A stretch of DNA of 64,000 nt, taken from positions 1-64,000 of the forward strand of contig NZ_VOUX01000031.1 in the NCBI RefSeq assembly GCF_008011855.1, in the 5' to 3' direction. Shown here piece by piece: positions 39,507-47,797 of this stretch. Origin of the DNA: Serratia bockelmannii. GTDB lineage: Bacteria > Pseudomonadota > Gammaproteobacteria > Enterobacterales > Enterobacteriaceae. Below the pieces are notes generated by a model that was not told the origin of the DNA, ran no database searches, and worked only from the letters and a program-made list of their open reading frames with translations. The position numbers were made by a program, and so were the translations under genes. Positions within the stretch are counted from its first letter, which is position 1. Each line of letters begins with the position of its first letter.

Positions 39507-40760
39507 ATGCTGGAGCAGATGGGGAAGGCCGCCAAGCAGGCCTCCTGGCAGCTGGCGGTGCTGAGCACGGCGAAGAAGAATCAGGTGCTGTCGGTGATGG
39601 CCGACAGGCTGGAAGCCAACAGTGAAGCGATCCTGCTGGCGAATGAACAAGACATGGTGCAGGCGCGCGCCACCGGCATGAGCGAAGCGCTGCTCGATCG
39701 CCTGCTGTTGACCCCGGCGCGGCTGGCGGCGATCGCCAACGACGTGCGCCAGGTATGCCGCCTGAACGATCCGGTCGGCCACGTGCTGGACGGCAACCTG
39801 CTGGACAGCGGGCTGAAGCTGGAGCGCCGCCGGGTGCCGCTCGGCGTGATCGGCGTGATTTACGAGGCGCGGCCGAACGTCACCATCGACGTCGCCAGCC
39901 TGTGCCTGAAAACCGGCAACGCGGTGATCCTGCGCGGCGGGAAAGAGACGCACAACACCAACCAGGCGACGGTGAAAGTGATCCAGCAGGCGCTGGAGCA
40001 GTGCGGCCTGCCGGCGGCGGCGGTGCAGGCGATCGACAGCCCGGATCGTGCGCTGGTGAACGAACTGCTGCGCCTGGATCGCTATGTCGACATGCTGATC
40101 CCGCGCGGCGGCGCCGGCCTGCACAAGCTGTGCCGTGAGCAATCGACCATCCCGGTGATCACCGGCGGCATCGGCGTGTGCCACACCTACGTGGATGCCG
40201 ACGTCGATTTCGACAAGGCGCTGACGGTGATTGAAAACGCCAAGATCCAGCGCCCGAGCGCCTGTAACTCGCTGGAAACGCTGCTGGTGAACCACAGCAT
40301 CGCCGCCGAGTTCCTGCCGGCGCTGAGCGCCAAAATGGCGGCGGCGGGCGTGACGCTGCACGCGGCGGAAAACGCGCTGCCGCTGCTGCAGGGCGGCCCG
40401 GCGACGGTGGTGCCGGTGAACGCGGAAGATTACGACGATGAGTGGCTGTCGCTGGATCTGAACGTGCTGCTGGTGGACGATATCGATCAGGCCATCGACC
40501 ACATCCGCACCCACGGCACTAACCACTCCGACGCGATCCTCACCCGTTCGCTGAGCAGCGCCGAGCACTTCGTGCGCGCGGTGGACTCCTCGGCGGTGTA
40601 TGTCAACGCCAGCACCCGCTTCACCGACGGCGGCCAGTTCGGCCTGGGCGCGGAAGTGGCGGTGAGCACCCAGAAACTGCACGCCCGCGGCCCGATGGGC
40701 CTGGATGCGCTGACCACCTACAAGTGGATCGGCTACGGCGACGATCTGGTGCGCAGCTAA
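39507..40760 (+). CDS. proA: Gamma-glutamyl phosphate reductase
   Basis: The 417-residue aldehyde dehydrogenase-fold enzyme makes glutamate 5-semialdehyde with NADPH. Signatures are [29 protein letters not shown], cut here to its ends: YEARPNVT and ILRGGKE. Others are [13 protein letters not shown], the catalytic Cys in [14 protein letters not shown] near 255, and [19 protein letters not shown]. It starts 9 bp after proB. A GTG two codons earlier is possible, but the ATG matches the E. coli length. Confidence 0.98.
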   Translation: MLEQMGKAAKQASWQLAVLSTAKKNQVLSVMADRLEANSEAILLANEQDMVQARATGMSEALLDRLLLTPARLAAIANDVRQVCRLNDPVGHVLDGNLLDSGLKLERRRVPLGVIGVIYEARPNVTIDVASLCLKTGNAVILRGGKETHNTNQATVKVIQQALEQCGLPAAAVQAIDSPDRALVNELLRLDRYVDMLIPRGGAGLHKLCREQSTIPVITGGIGVCHTYVDADVDFDKALTVIENAKIQRPSACNSLETLLVNHSIAAEFLPALSAKMAAAGVTLHAAENALPLLQGGPATVVPVNAEDYDDEWLSLDLNVLLVDDIDQAIDHIRTHGTNHSDAILTRSLSSAEHFVRAVDSSAVYVNASTRFTDGGQFGLGAEVAVSTQKLHARGPMGLDALTTYKWIGYGDDLVRS

Positions 40761-40784
40761 GGCCGCATTGCGGTAGTAAAGACG

Positions 40785-40817
40785 TCAGGGCGCAGCGGGC
40801 TGCGCCCTGATTTTTTT
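40785..40817 (+). terminator. Terminator of proBA
   Basis: CAGGGCGCAGC / GCTGCGCCCTG, an 11-bp perfect stem, is followed by ATTTTTTT, 25 bp after proA. Confidence 0.93.
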
Positions 40818-40869
40818 GAGGAAAAGAACTTAAGCTGAGAATCCGTTTACCTGAGAAGCGGGCTCCCCT

Positions 40870-41118
40870 TCATCTCAGCTTTCTAGCGTTACGCCCAATG
40901 CGTTCCATAATTGGCCCGGTATTTACATCCAGTAACCGCGCGATTAATGCAAATTCCACGACATCCAATTTTCTTTCGCCATTTTCAACCTTGGCGATAA
41001 AGGATTGTGGGCGGCCAAGTGCTTCGGCCAACTTGACCTGAGTGATGCCTTTTTCTATACGAGCGTCTCGAATTATTTTTATAACCAATTGATATTCTGC
41101 TGAATAAACTGAGGTCAT
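40870..41118 (-). CDS. XRE-family helix-turn-helix protein
   Basis: The 82-residue single-domain DNA-binding protein has the Cro/CI-type helix-turn-helix at about residues 25-48 (TQVKLAEALGRPQSFIAKVENGERKLD). It is probably a repressor or an orphan regulator. It faces away from the Ner-like gene, and a perfect 11-bp palindrome lies between them, so it may control both genes. It sits just outside the tRNA-Thr integration point. Confidence 0.88.
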   Translation of the reverse strand: MTSVYSAEYQLVIKIIRDARIEKGITQVKLAEALGRPQSFIAKVENGERKLDVVEFALIARLLDVNTGPIMERIGRNARKLR

Positions 41119-41165
41119 GACGTTTTCCGCGAGTGATATCCCAAAATCGAATATCTGCGATGGTT

Positions 41166-41192
41166 GTAATTATCCCAAAACGGGATAATTAC
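41166..41192. promoter_or_regulatory. Perfect palindromic operator between the XRE and Ner-like genes
   Basis: GTAATTATCCC-AAAAC-GGGATAATTAC is an exact 11-bp inverted repeat with a 5-bp spacer. A related half, ATATCCCAAAATCG, occurs nearer the XRE start at about 41134. The symmetry and place fit binding by the XRE or Ner-like dimer. Confidence 0.8.
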
Positions 41193-41219
41193 AGTGCAAG
41201 GTAATCAGGAGGATTAAAC

Positions 41220-41447
41220 ATGATGGATAAACAAGATTGGCATCCGGCGGACGTCATCGCCGCTTTGAAGAAGAAGGGCACGACTTTGGCGGCAGTTTCC
41301 AGAAAAGCCGGATTGGCATCTTCTACGTTAGGTAATGCTTTGGCTAGACATTGGCCAAAGGGGGAGAGGCTGATCGCTGAAGCACTGGAGCTAGCGCCAG
41401 CGGAAATATGGCCTTCAAGATATGGTGGTATGATGCGCCGTGAGTGA
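41220..41447 (+). CDS. Ner/Nlp (SfsB)-like DNA-binding protein
   Basis: The 75-residue product opens QDWHPADVIAALKKKGTTLAAVSRKAGLASSTLGNALARHWPKGERLIAEALE in pieces that match the Ner winged-helix of phage Mu-like repressors and E. coli Nlp: DWHPADVIAALKKKG, SSTLGNALARHWPKGE and PAEIWPSRY. Such proteins repress early phage promoters or act as chromosomal regulators. AGGAGG lies 7 nt before the first of two adjacent ATGs. Confidence 0.9.
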   Translation: MMDKQDWHPADVIAALKKKGTTLAAVSRKAGLASSTLGNALARHWPKGERLIAEALELAPAEIWPSRYGGMMRRE

Positions 41448-41454
41448 ATGATAG

Positions 41455-41480
41455 GAGCTGCACGAGCTGCACGAGCTGCA
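41455..41480 (+). repeat. Short tandem repeat, 9-bp unit
   Basis: GAGCTGCAC occurs twice in full and once nearly (GAGCTGCA) in tandem, just after the Ner-like stop, followed by TGCTCGTGTAGCAC, which can pair with it. A structured 3' end is possible. Confidence 0.7.
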
Positions 41481-41549
41481 TTTTATGCTCGTGTAGCACG
41501 GTCTTCAGATCGCCACTGATGATAAAACAACCAAACGCCCCGGCGGCTA

Positions 41550-41578
41550 TTGACTCATTTCGTGCACAGGTCTACCTT
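41550..41578 (+). promoter_or_regulatory. Candidate promoter of tRNA-Thr
   Basis: TTGACT, a 17-bp spacer, and TACCTT lie about 40 bp before the tRNA. The -10 match is weak. Confidence 0.4.
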
Positions 41579-41619
41579 GTTCAACGCACTTCCGGCTTGC
41601 CCCGCAGGCCCGGTTCGAT

Positions 41620-41695
41620 GCCGATATAGCTCAGTTGGTAGAGCAGCGCATTCGTAATGCGAAGGTCGTAGGTTCGACTCCTATTATCGGCACCA
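41620..41695 (+). tRNA. thrW: tRNA-Thr (CGT)
   Basis: The 76-nt tRNA runs from GCCGATATAGCTCAG to TTATCGGCACCA, with anticodon CGT at 41653-41655 and T-loop GGTTCGACTCC. It follows proBA as thrW does in E. coli, where the CP4-6 prophage uses it for integration. Here an integrase remnant begins 17 bp further on. Confidence 0.97.
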
Positions 41696-41712
41696 GTTAA
41701 ATCAATTAGTTA

Positions 41713-42204
41713 TCACCTCCTTAAGTATTCAACGTTGTCAGGTTGTGCCGTATTTGTGCCATTAAGCTGCAAAATGGCATCCAATTTGTTGGCGTTGGAC
41801 GCTAATTGACTTGCTGCCAAGTGGGCATATCGTTGTAACATTTCCAAACTCTCCCAGCCGCCCATCTCTTTAAGGGCAAGCAGGGAAACCCCGGATTGAA
41901 CAAGCCAGCTCGCCCAGGTATGGCGCAGATCATGAAAGCGGAAGTTTTTTATACCAGCGCGGCGCAGAGCGCCCTGCCAGGCTTTGTTGCTGTCGCCGCG
42001 CATCTTCCTTACCGCTGCTGTTTTCGTTCCATCATTTCGGTATGCTGCCTTGGTGTGAACGAATACCCATCTGTCATGCTTCCCAATTTGTCCGCGCAAA
42101 ATTCCACATGCAGTTTCGTTTAGCGGTATTCCTATCGCCTTCCCTGTCTTGGCATCTTCTGGATGAACCCAGGCTATTTTTGCTCCATGTTTATTTGCGA
42201 CCAC
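41713..42204 (-). pseudogene. Tyrosine recombinase (phage integrase), C-terminal fragment
   Basis: About 163 codons of the catalytic domain remain: [17 protein letters not shown], then [16 protein letters not shown] (HxLRH box) and the nucleophile Tyr in [10 protein letters not shown]. The N-terminal arm- and core-binding domains and the first catalytic Arg are missing, because the upstream side runs straight into another integrase remnant at about 42204. No ribosome site precedes the first Met. It is unlikely to work. Confidence 0.88.
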
Positions 42205-42428
42205 TCAAGGTTAACGGGGCATGGTTTCCGCCACACGATGAGTACGATTTTGCATGAGGAAGGGTTCAATACGCATGGATTGAAACCCAGCTTGCGCATG
42301 TCGATAAGAATGCGATTCGCGGGACGTACAATCATGCGTTGTATCTGGAAGGCAGGAGAGAGATGATGCAGTGGTATGCGGATTATATTGATAAAGTTGG
42401 AAGGGTTGCTCTCAGGAGTGCTTCATAA
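42205..42428 (+). pseudogene. P4-type integrase, frameshifted C-terminal remnant
   Basis: LTGHGFRHTMSTILHEEGFNT (HxFRH box) is read in one frame. After a one-base loss near 42277 the match continues in the next frame as WIETQLAHVDKNAIRG, TYNHALYLEGRREMMQWYADYID, stopping at 42428. This is the usual C-terminus of P4/CP4-57-type integrases and unrelated in detail to the integrase on the other strand. Confidence 0.87.
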
Positions 42429-42830
42429 TTAGATTTCTCTAAGCCTAACTGGATCGTTAGGAATACAAGAAAACTATACAATTATTTCCTCTCCATAATG
42501 GAGGGGCTGAAGATAATAATTATTTTTTTATAAATCACACTAAAGTTGATTATTAACTTCTTCAACTATTAGATATAAGGTTTATAAATTCCAGAAGAAT
42601 ATGTAAATTATAACCTATTTATTAGTTAACTTGAGGGGGCGATAAATAAGTTCACATTTAATGATGCTACAAACCTCGAAATACTATCCCTTTGGATGTG
42701 AGTTGGTTTTTATATGTAACTAATTGACTTGTATCACATTTCATAATACACAGCATTCATTGTTTTAGGTATAATAAACCGGTTACAGCATTATAGATGA
42801 GTACATGTTCCTTATAAAGGTGTTATCTAA
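42429..42830 (+). promoter_or_regulatory. A+T-rich leader of the defence-like operon
   Basis: These 402 bp are strongly A+T-rich, with no reading frame of note. A likely promoter lies near the right end (42747-42775). I see no repeat array or clear small RNA. Confidence 0.5.
42747..42775 (+). promoter_or_regulatory. Candidate promoter of the three-gene operon
   Basis: TACACA, a 17-bp spacer, and a consensus TATAAT at 42770-42775 lie 55 bp before the first start codon. Confidence 0.55.
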
Positions 42831-45404
42831 ATGGATGATTTTGAAGATAAAAAAAGATTTGAAGAGGCAGTCGAAGCTGGTCAACGAAATCTCCGTGCTG
42901 TACACCTACTTAGTAACTGGTGTTCTCACTCTGAATTCATTCGATCAGAGGGGAGAGGCATGATTGAGGCTGAAACAGGGTTACCCATTGGTCACATGGG
43001 AGTTCAATGCAAATTTGTTAAGCAAAGTTCAATGCTTAGCTGGCTTCTGGAAGACTCGGTTTACAGCTTCTATAAACAGAACTGTAAAAATTGTAATCAA
43101 CGGGTTCCGGTGGGATTTCCCAATATTTTAGAGTTTGTAGGACCAAGAGAAAAATCTGCCGAAGAACGAAATTTGGCCCGCAAAGAAGAAGAAAGGCAGA
43201 GAAAGCAGAAGCAGCTCAATAGACAACAAGAACGAGCAGTATTACGTCTTTCACTTACTCTAGAAGAAACGTTTGTGCTTGATTTGCTTGATGAACTCGA
43301 TCAAGAAGATATAGAGAACAACGATCCCCGTTTGGAACAACTTGCTAATCTTGCTCCTGAGACATTTACAAGTAAAATAATTGAACACTTGTTACCTGCA
43401 GTGTTACATGAGAAATTACCATATTCAACGCCAGCGGCAAAAGCTTTAATAAGAACTGAATTATCACAAGCGGAAAAACTGGCAATTTCAGTATATTTAA
43501 TAAACAACTTAGAATATTGTCCATCTGCTATAGAAGCAATCCTCTTGGAAGCAGAGAATCTATCTGAAGATGATTTCTTAAAAGTCCTTTACCACTTTGT
43601 TAGAATGGCTGTTGAATCTCCTCCTGGAATGATGATTGGTACATTTGAGCGAAAAGTACTTAATAAAGGCCCCATTCAGTCACTTTTTAAAAAAAGACAA
43701 GCTGATATCTGTGATGTTGTTGACGAATACATAAAAGATACTCACCTGGGAAAATTTCAATCTGCTATTGAGATAATTATTGCATCGGATGATGATGAGC
43801 TGCTTCTAAGACATATTAGAAGTATATTTGCTAAGCTGATGCGTCGACGGACTCTACTCCCGGAGGAACGGAGAGATAGCAGCATTCTTTTCTTTCTTCG
43901 AGAGGCCGCTACGAAATGCTTAGATAGATTTCCCGATGAAAGCGATAAAGTTATTCAATCCTATCTTGCTGACAAAGATGATATTGGGAGACATGAGGCC
44001 AATAGAGCTTACAGATCTGTACTGCGAAATAACTATAGAAAAAAAAGTAAAATAGGAAAGACGCAAAAAATAGCTTTTAGGCGTTTACTCTGGGCAGCAG
44101 TGGAAAATCCAGAGGATAGCATGGATGATGCAGGACAATTCTTTAGACACTCTTGGGAAGAATTTTCTGAGCTTGCAGTTGATAATTTTGACGATTTGAT
44201 CGGAGCGGCTGCAACGCTAAGCGAAAAATATGAGGAGTTGAATAAAGAAAAAATCATAGAAATAAATGAGAGTTTTCTAGATCATTTAGATAAAAGTAAT
44301 AAGCGTAATGCTATTGATGGCTTACAGGGGGCATTGATTGAATGGGCTGCGATTGGAGCTAAATCTAGAGGGCGTGAGGGAATCGATGATTTTCTTCAGC
44401 TCTATAGAAGCTTACCAGAAGAACAAACTCAAATGCGTGGGAACATGATTGCCCATGTTCCTAAGTTATTAACTGGTATTGACAGCCTAACACTAGTTCT
44501 CTCTGATTGGTATCGTGCTCTTATGGATGAGAGTACATTGATTCGAGCACGTGCCGTACAAGCGTGGGAAAATGTTCCCTATGATTTAGTGAAGAATTTT
44601 CCAGATTTATTCTTCGAAGCATATTCAGTCTTGCTATTAGATCAATATGTTATGGTGCATCAGTATGCTGTTCACGCTTTGAGCCGTAGATCTTTTCCTG
44701 AGGAGAAACGGGAACTTGTGAGATCCCGGCTATGGAATCTAATTTGCTATTATACTCAACAAGATAAAAAAGATAATTTCATTGTAGAATGCATTGACGT
44801 TTTTGCTTCTCTTTGCTTATCAGATGAAGAGAGAAAGGGAAAAATTGGATTGTTTCTTTCTAATATATTATTAATTTTAGAAGGAGGTGCACTTTATGAT
44901 GCTATCACTCGATTGCGTTTTCATTTTGATGATATTCCCGGGTTTGTCAAAGTCGCACTCAAAGCAATTCAGGATAAGTATACTCGCAGTATTTCTATCG
45001 ATGACTGCATCACTGTGATATTAAGAGCGCCACATGATGAGCTTCGAAATTGTAAAGACGATCTTCTAAAAGCATTTAATGCTCTGAAACCATTCAAACC
45101 TCAACAATTTATTGAAGCATTAGTGTACGTGGCTGCGTTAAGCAAGTGTGGTGATAACGTAATTGCAAATGTTTGTTTAAAGGAACTACTGGAAGAAATT
45201 CCAAATGATGAAAGAAATACACAATGGAAACTTAAGGCTGCTTTAGTTACAGAAGCAGCTTGCATTGAACATGCCATAAGTGTTTGCGAACCCTATAATG
45301 ACTTAATTGAAAAATGGAATGGCCTTACGGCTGAGTTGGAGAAAGAATATGAAGAACGAGCCAAATTTCGAGATTTTCCGCCAAGCTTTTTCTCCGAGAG
45401 TTGA
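42831..45404 (+). CDS. Uncharacterised helical-repeat protein with N-terminal four-Cys finger
   Basis: I do not recognise this 857-residue protein. Residues 25-95 hold C31, C60 and the pair CKNC at 85-88, a layout that could bind zinc. Residues about 105-137 are a charged helix likely to form a coiled coil (EERNLARKEEERQRKQKQ). From about 140 to the end it is almost all amphipathic helices, typical of a HEAT-like solenoid. No enzyme motif was seen. It is codon- and base-wise A+T-rich, unlike the flanks. Its last 56 bp overlap the next gene, which suggests coupled translation. A role as sensor or scaffold for the neighbouring nuclease is my inference. Confidence 0.75.
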   Translation: MDDFEDKKRFEEAVEAGQRNLRAVHLLSNWCSHSEFIRSEGRGMIEAETGLPIGHMGVQCKFVKQSSMLSWLLEDSVYSFYKQNCKNCNQRVPVGFPNILEFVGPREKSAEERNLARKEEERQRKQKQLNRQQERAVLRLSLTLEETFVLDLLDELDQEDIENNDPRLEQLANLAPETFTSKIIEHLLPAVLHEKLPYSTPAAKALIRTELSQAEKLAISVYLINNLEYCPSAIEAILLEAENLSEDDFLKVLYHFVRMAVESPPGMMIGTFERKVLNKGPIQSLFKKRQADICDVVDEYIKDTHLGKFQSAIEIIIASDDDELLLRHIRSIFAKLMRRRTLLPEERRDSSILFFLREAATKCLDRFPDESDKVIQSYLADKDDIGRHEANRAYRSVLRNNYRKKSKIGKTQKIAFRRLLWAAVENPEDSMDDAGQFFRHSWEEFSELAVDNFDDLIGAAATLSEKYEELNKEKIIEINESFLDHLDKSNKRNAIDGLQGALIEWAAIGAKSRGREGIDDFLQLYRSLPEEQTQMRGNMIAHVPKLLTGIDSLTLVLSDWYRALMDESTLIRARAVQAWENVPYDLVKNFPDLFFEAYSVLLLDQYVMVHQYAVHALSRRSFPEEKRELVRSRLWNLICYYTQQDKKDNFIVECIDVFASLCLSDEERKGKIGLFLSNILLILEGGALYDAITRLRFHFDDIPGFVKVALKAIQDKYTRSISIDDCITVILRAPHDELRNCKDDLLKAFNALKPFKPQQFIEALVYVAALSKCGDNVIANVCLKELLEEIPNDERNTQWKLKAALVTEAACIEHAISVCEPYNDLIEKWNGLTAELEKEYEERAKFRDFPPSFFSES

Positions 45405-46821
45405 GATTGCAGCAGCGTTGGATGGTGCACTCAAGTCCATTCCGAATGACTTGGTGAAACTTAAAGACGCGTGTCAAAAGCTCAATGAAACGCTCGATGA
45501 GCTCGGTCAGGGATATGTTGAAGATCAATATCGTGCATATTACATAGCAATGACTATATTTGTATCTCTAGCTGAGTGGAAACATGCTATACGTAATGCT
45601 GAGACTGATGCTCAAAGGTTTTTAAATTCAGCACAATTAAAAGCATCAGAGATCGACATGACGACGAGTCTCTCGGAGAACAAACAATTTAATGAATTTA
45701 TAGAGCAAGTCCGTTCAATCAGTAAATTAGATTCATTAAAAAAAATACAAGACCAGTTAACAAGCTGGTCGTTGCCTCTACTCTTATTCGCAAATCTTCG
45801 CAATAAAAATATTGAGGGGATTAGGCAAGGAATATCTAGTAAAGGGACAAATGAGAATAAAACACAAGAATCAACAGTTGCATTTCTAAAGTTTGATATT
45901 GATGGGGAACCAGCTCAGCAATGGAATTATCTTAAGCCGGGTACGGCTTATGACCTTAACATAGAGGTCAGGGTTTCAAATTGGCCAAAGAGTGCAAATT
46001 TCCTCTCATTAAAGCCAGTGACAATTGATGCACGTGAGCGAGGCTGGTTGCCTGATTTTAGATTTGAGAAACCAGAGGGGGAAGGCCCCTTCACATTGAA
46101 GGGGATTGGTCGTGTCGTCTTGGAAGTGGCAAATTCATTTGGCTCGAGACCTTACGAATTCCTATATGCTGCTGAGTTTGACAATTTAAGTAATTGCCAA
46201 AATATTGCTATCGTAGGACATAGGCGCTTACTACTTGAAGGGAGTGATTCCGCTCAAGCTCCATTAACTGGATTTTCAAATGTCGATAGGCATCTTATAA
46301 AAATTCGTAACATATTAAGAGCTTTCCCAGGATTACACTCAGATGACATTGCTAATACAATGGTTATACTTGGCGGCTTAGGAAATGTTGCAGCCCAAGC
46401 TCTTAAAGCTAGTTTATTTATTACTGGCACATCAGAGCAAAAATTTCAGCGTAAAATAGCCGAAATACTTAGAAGTAGGAATGAGATTGGCGAGAACTTA
46501 CAAGGCCATCCAGAGGCTGCTGGCGGGATAACGGATCTCACATTTGAAGACATTCCGATAGAACTAAAAGTTGAAAATAATAAGGTTCTTTTCCCCAAGG
46601 ATTTTCAAAAATATTTCGATCAAACAGCAGCTTATGCCATTGGATTAGGTAAGCGTATCGGTATTTTGGCTGTTCTGGAATCAACGTCAAAATCAGCGCC
46701 GGTGGGAGCAATAGAGGATGATATTGAAGTATTCACTCATCCAACAGGTCAATCTCATGTTGCAATTGTTGTTGTCGTCGTCAGAGGTGGTTTCCCTAAA
46801 CCCAGTTCTTATTCTCGATAG
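45349..46821 (+). CDS. Putative PD-(D/E)xK nuclease-domain protein
   Basis: This 490-residue protein starts at 45349, preceded by GGAGAAAG inside the upstream gene. Residues 1-150 are helical. About 175-280 look beta-rich (FLKFDIDGEPAQQWNYL, LNIEVRVSNWP, GRVVLEVANSFG). The C-terminal part has the order expected of a restriction-nuclease fold: acidic residues near 379-382, D396 in GITDLTF, E405 and K407 in IPIELKV, and Q425/Y429 in FDQTAAYAIGLGKRIGIL. PD-(D/E)xK enzymes cut DNA with a metal ion. An effector role in defence is inferred. I do not know a named family for the full protein. Confidence 0.72.
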   Translation: MKNEPNFEIFRQAFSPRVEIAAALDGALKSIPNDLVKLKDACQKLNETLDELGQGYVEDQYRAYYIAMTIFVSLAEWKHAIRNAETDAQRFLNSAQLKASEIDMTTSLSENKQFNEFIEQVRSISKLDSLKKIQDQLTSWSLPLLLFANLRNKNIEGIRQGISSKGTNENKTQESTVAFLKFDIDGEPAQQWNYLKPGTAYDLNIEVRVSNWPKSANFLSLKPVTIDARERGWLPDFRFEKPEGEGPFTLKGIGRVVLEVANSFGSRPYEFLYAAEFDNLSNCQNIAIVGHRRLLLEGSDSAQAPLTGFSNVDRHLIKIRNILRAFPGLHSDDIANTMVILGGLGNVAAQALKASLFITGTSEQKFQRKIAEILRSRNEIGENLQGHPEAAGGITDLTFEDIPIELKVENNKVLFPKDFQKYFDQTAAYAIGLGKRIGILAVLESTSKSAPVGAIEDDIEVFTHPTGQSHVAIVVVVVRGGFPKPSSYSR

Positions 46822-46909
46822 CCATTTATATCAACAACTAGTAGGATATAAAGATTATAGGAAATTGTATTCTGTCTATATGATTTTATTTTTATGCAGA
46901 GGGCTGCGT

Positions 46910-47632
46910 GTGAAAAGAAAAGTTGAAATAACCAAGAACAGCTTCTTTGAGCTTTTTTCTGATGCAATAACCCTTTATGAGTTATCAGTTGCAACAAAAA
47001 AATCACACATCAAAAAAACACTTGCAAAATCAAGTGTGCTTTCAATTAACTACGCTATTGAGGCTGCAGCTAACTCATTTTTATCTTCTATAGAAATAAC
47101 GCAAAAGTTAAAAGATCAAATTGACAGGTTCTCTTCACTTGATAAATTTGACTATACTCTTCAATGGCATAAAGACATATCTTTACCTCGTGGAACCACT
47201 CAAACACAAATAATAAAAGAGTTAATAACACAACGAAATGCATTGGTGCATCCCAAGATTAAAACTTTCACTGATACAATAGAAACTAGACCGGGTGAAG
47301 GCAAAATCGCTTATCAACACCAGTCTGATATTAACTCCGAACAAGCTAAAAGTAATATATCAGGTATATCCCTTGATCCTGAAACATATACTGAAAAAGA
47401 TGCTTTTATTGCGATTAAGGCTCTTGTTGATTTTTTAAATTGCTACGTTAACGATTGGTGGGGTATTGATTTGGATACATCTGCTTTATTGCTTTTGCCA
47501 TCATGGAACGGCTCAATACAAGCACAATCAATAATTTATGAGAGGAACTCACTTGAGACTGTTCTAAGACATGATCCTGCACTAAAAATAAAATTTATTG
47601 GGTTACATGGTATATTTGAGCAATTTCAATAA
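46910..47632 (+). CDS. Putative HEPN-domain protein
   Basis: The product has about 240 residues from a GTG at 46910, with AGAGGG 6 nt upstream. An ATG at 46880 would add ten residues; one at 46718 would overlap the nuclease gene by 104 bp and is unlikely. The helical N-terminal half carries RNALVH (about residues 109-114), the R-x4-H motif of HEPN ribonucleases and toxins. No other known domain was seen. It is third in the plus-strand run. HEPN proteins often act as RNA-cutting effectors in defence and toxin systems; that role is inferred. Confidence 0.65.
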   Translation: MKRKVEITKNSFFELFSDAITLYELSVATKKSHIKKTLAKSSVLSINYAIEAAANSFLSSIEITQKLKDQIDRFSSLDKFDYTLQWHKDISLPRGTTQTQIIKELITQRNALVHPKIKTFTDTIETRPGEGKIAYQHQSDINSEQAKSNISGISLDPETYTEKDAFIAIKALVDFLNCYVNDWWGIDLDTSALLLLPSWNGSIQAQSIIYERNSLETVLRHDPALKIKFIGLHGIFEQFQ

Positions 47633-47690
47633 TACTCCAAAAATTATTTCTTCCACAAGGAATGGTTAGAGGTTCTCCTTTAATCAAACT

Positions 47691-47730
47691 TTAACGCCTG
47701 CTTCTCATCTTAGTCAAGAATAGGCGTTAA
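47691..47730. terminator. Inverted repeat between the convergent HEPN and SIR2 genes
   Basis: TTAACGCCT (47691-47699) and AGGCGTTAA (47722-47730) form a 9-bp stem with a 22-nt loop, in the 165 bp between convergent stops. T tracts are poor. It may end transcription on one or both sides. Confidence 0.5.
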
Positions 47731-47797
47731 GCGCTACGGCATGTTGAAAAGTTTTGCTGAGTGATAAGTAATCAATAACGGTAAAAAACCATAAAGG

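Noticed and set aside
38079..40682. Very long open frame (867 codons) on the minus strand opposite crl-proB-proA
   Set aside because: It lies opposite proB and proA, whose products match known enzymes throughout. The translation is rich in Arg, His, Gln and Val as expected of an antisense frame in G+C-rich coding DNA.
46718..46909. Earlier starts for the HEPN-like protein
   Set aside because: The ATG at 46718 would overlap the nuclease gene by 104 bp and lacks a ribosome site. The ATG at 46880 is possible but has poorer spacing than the GTG at 46910.
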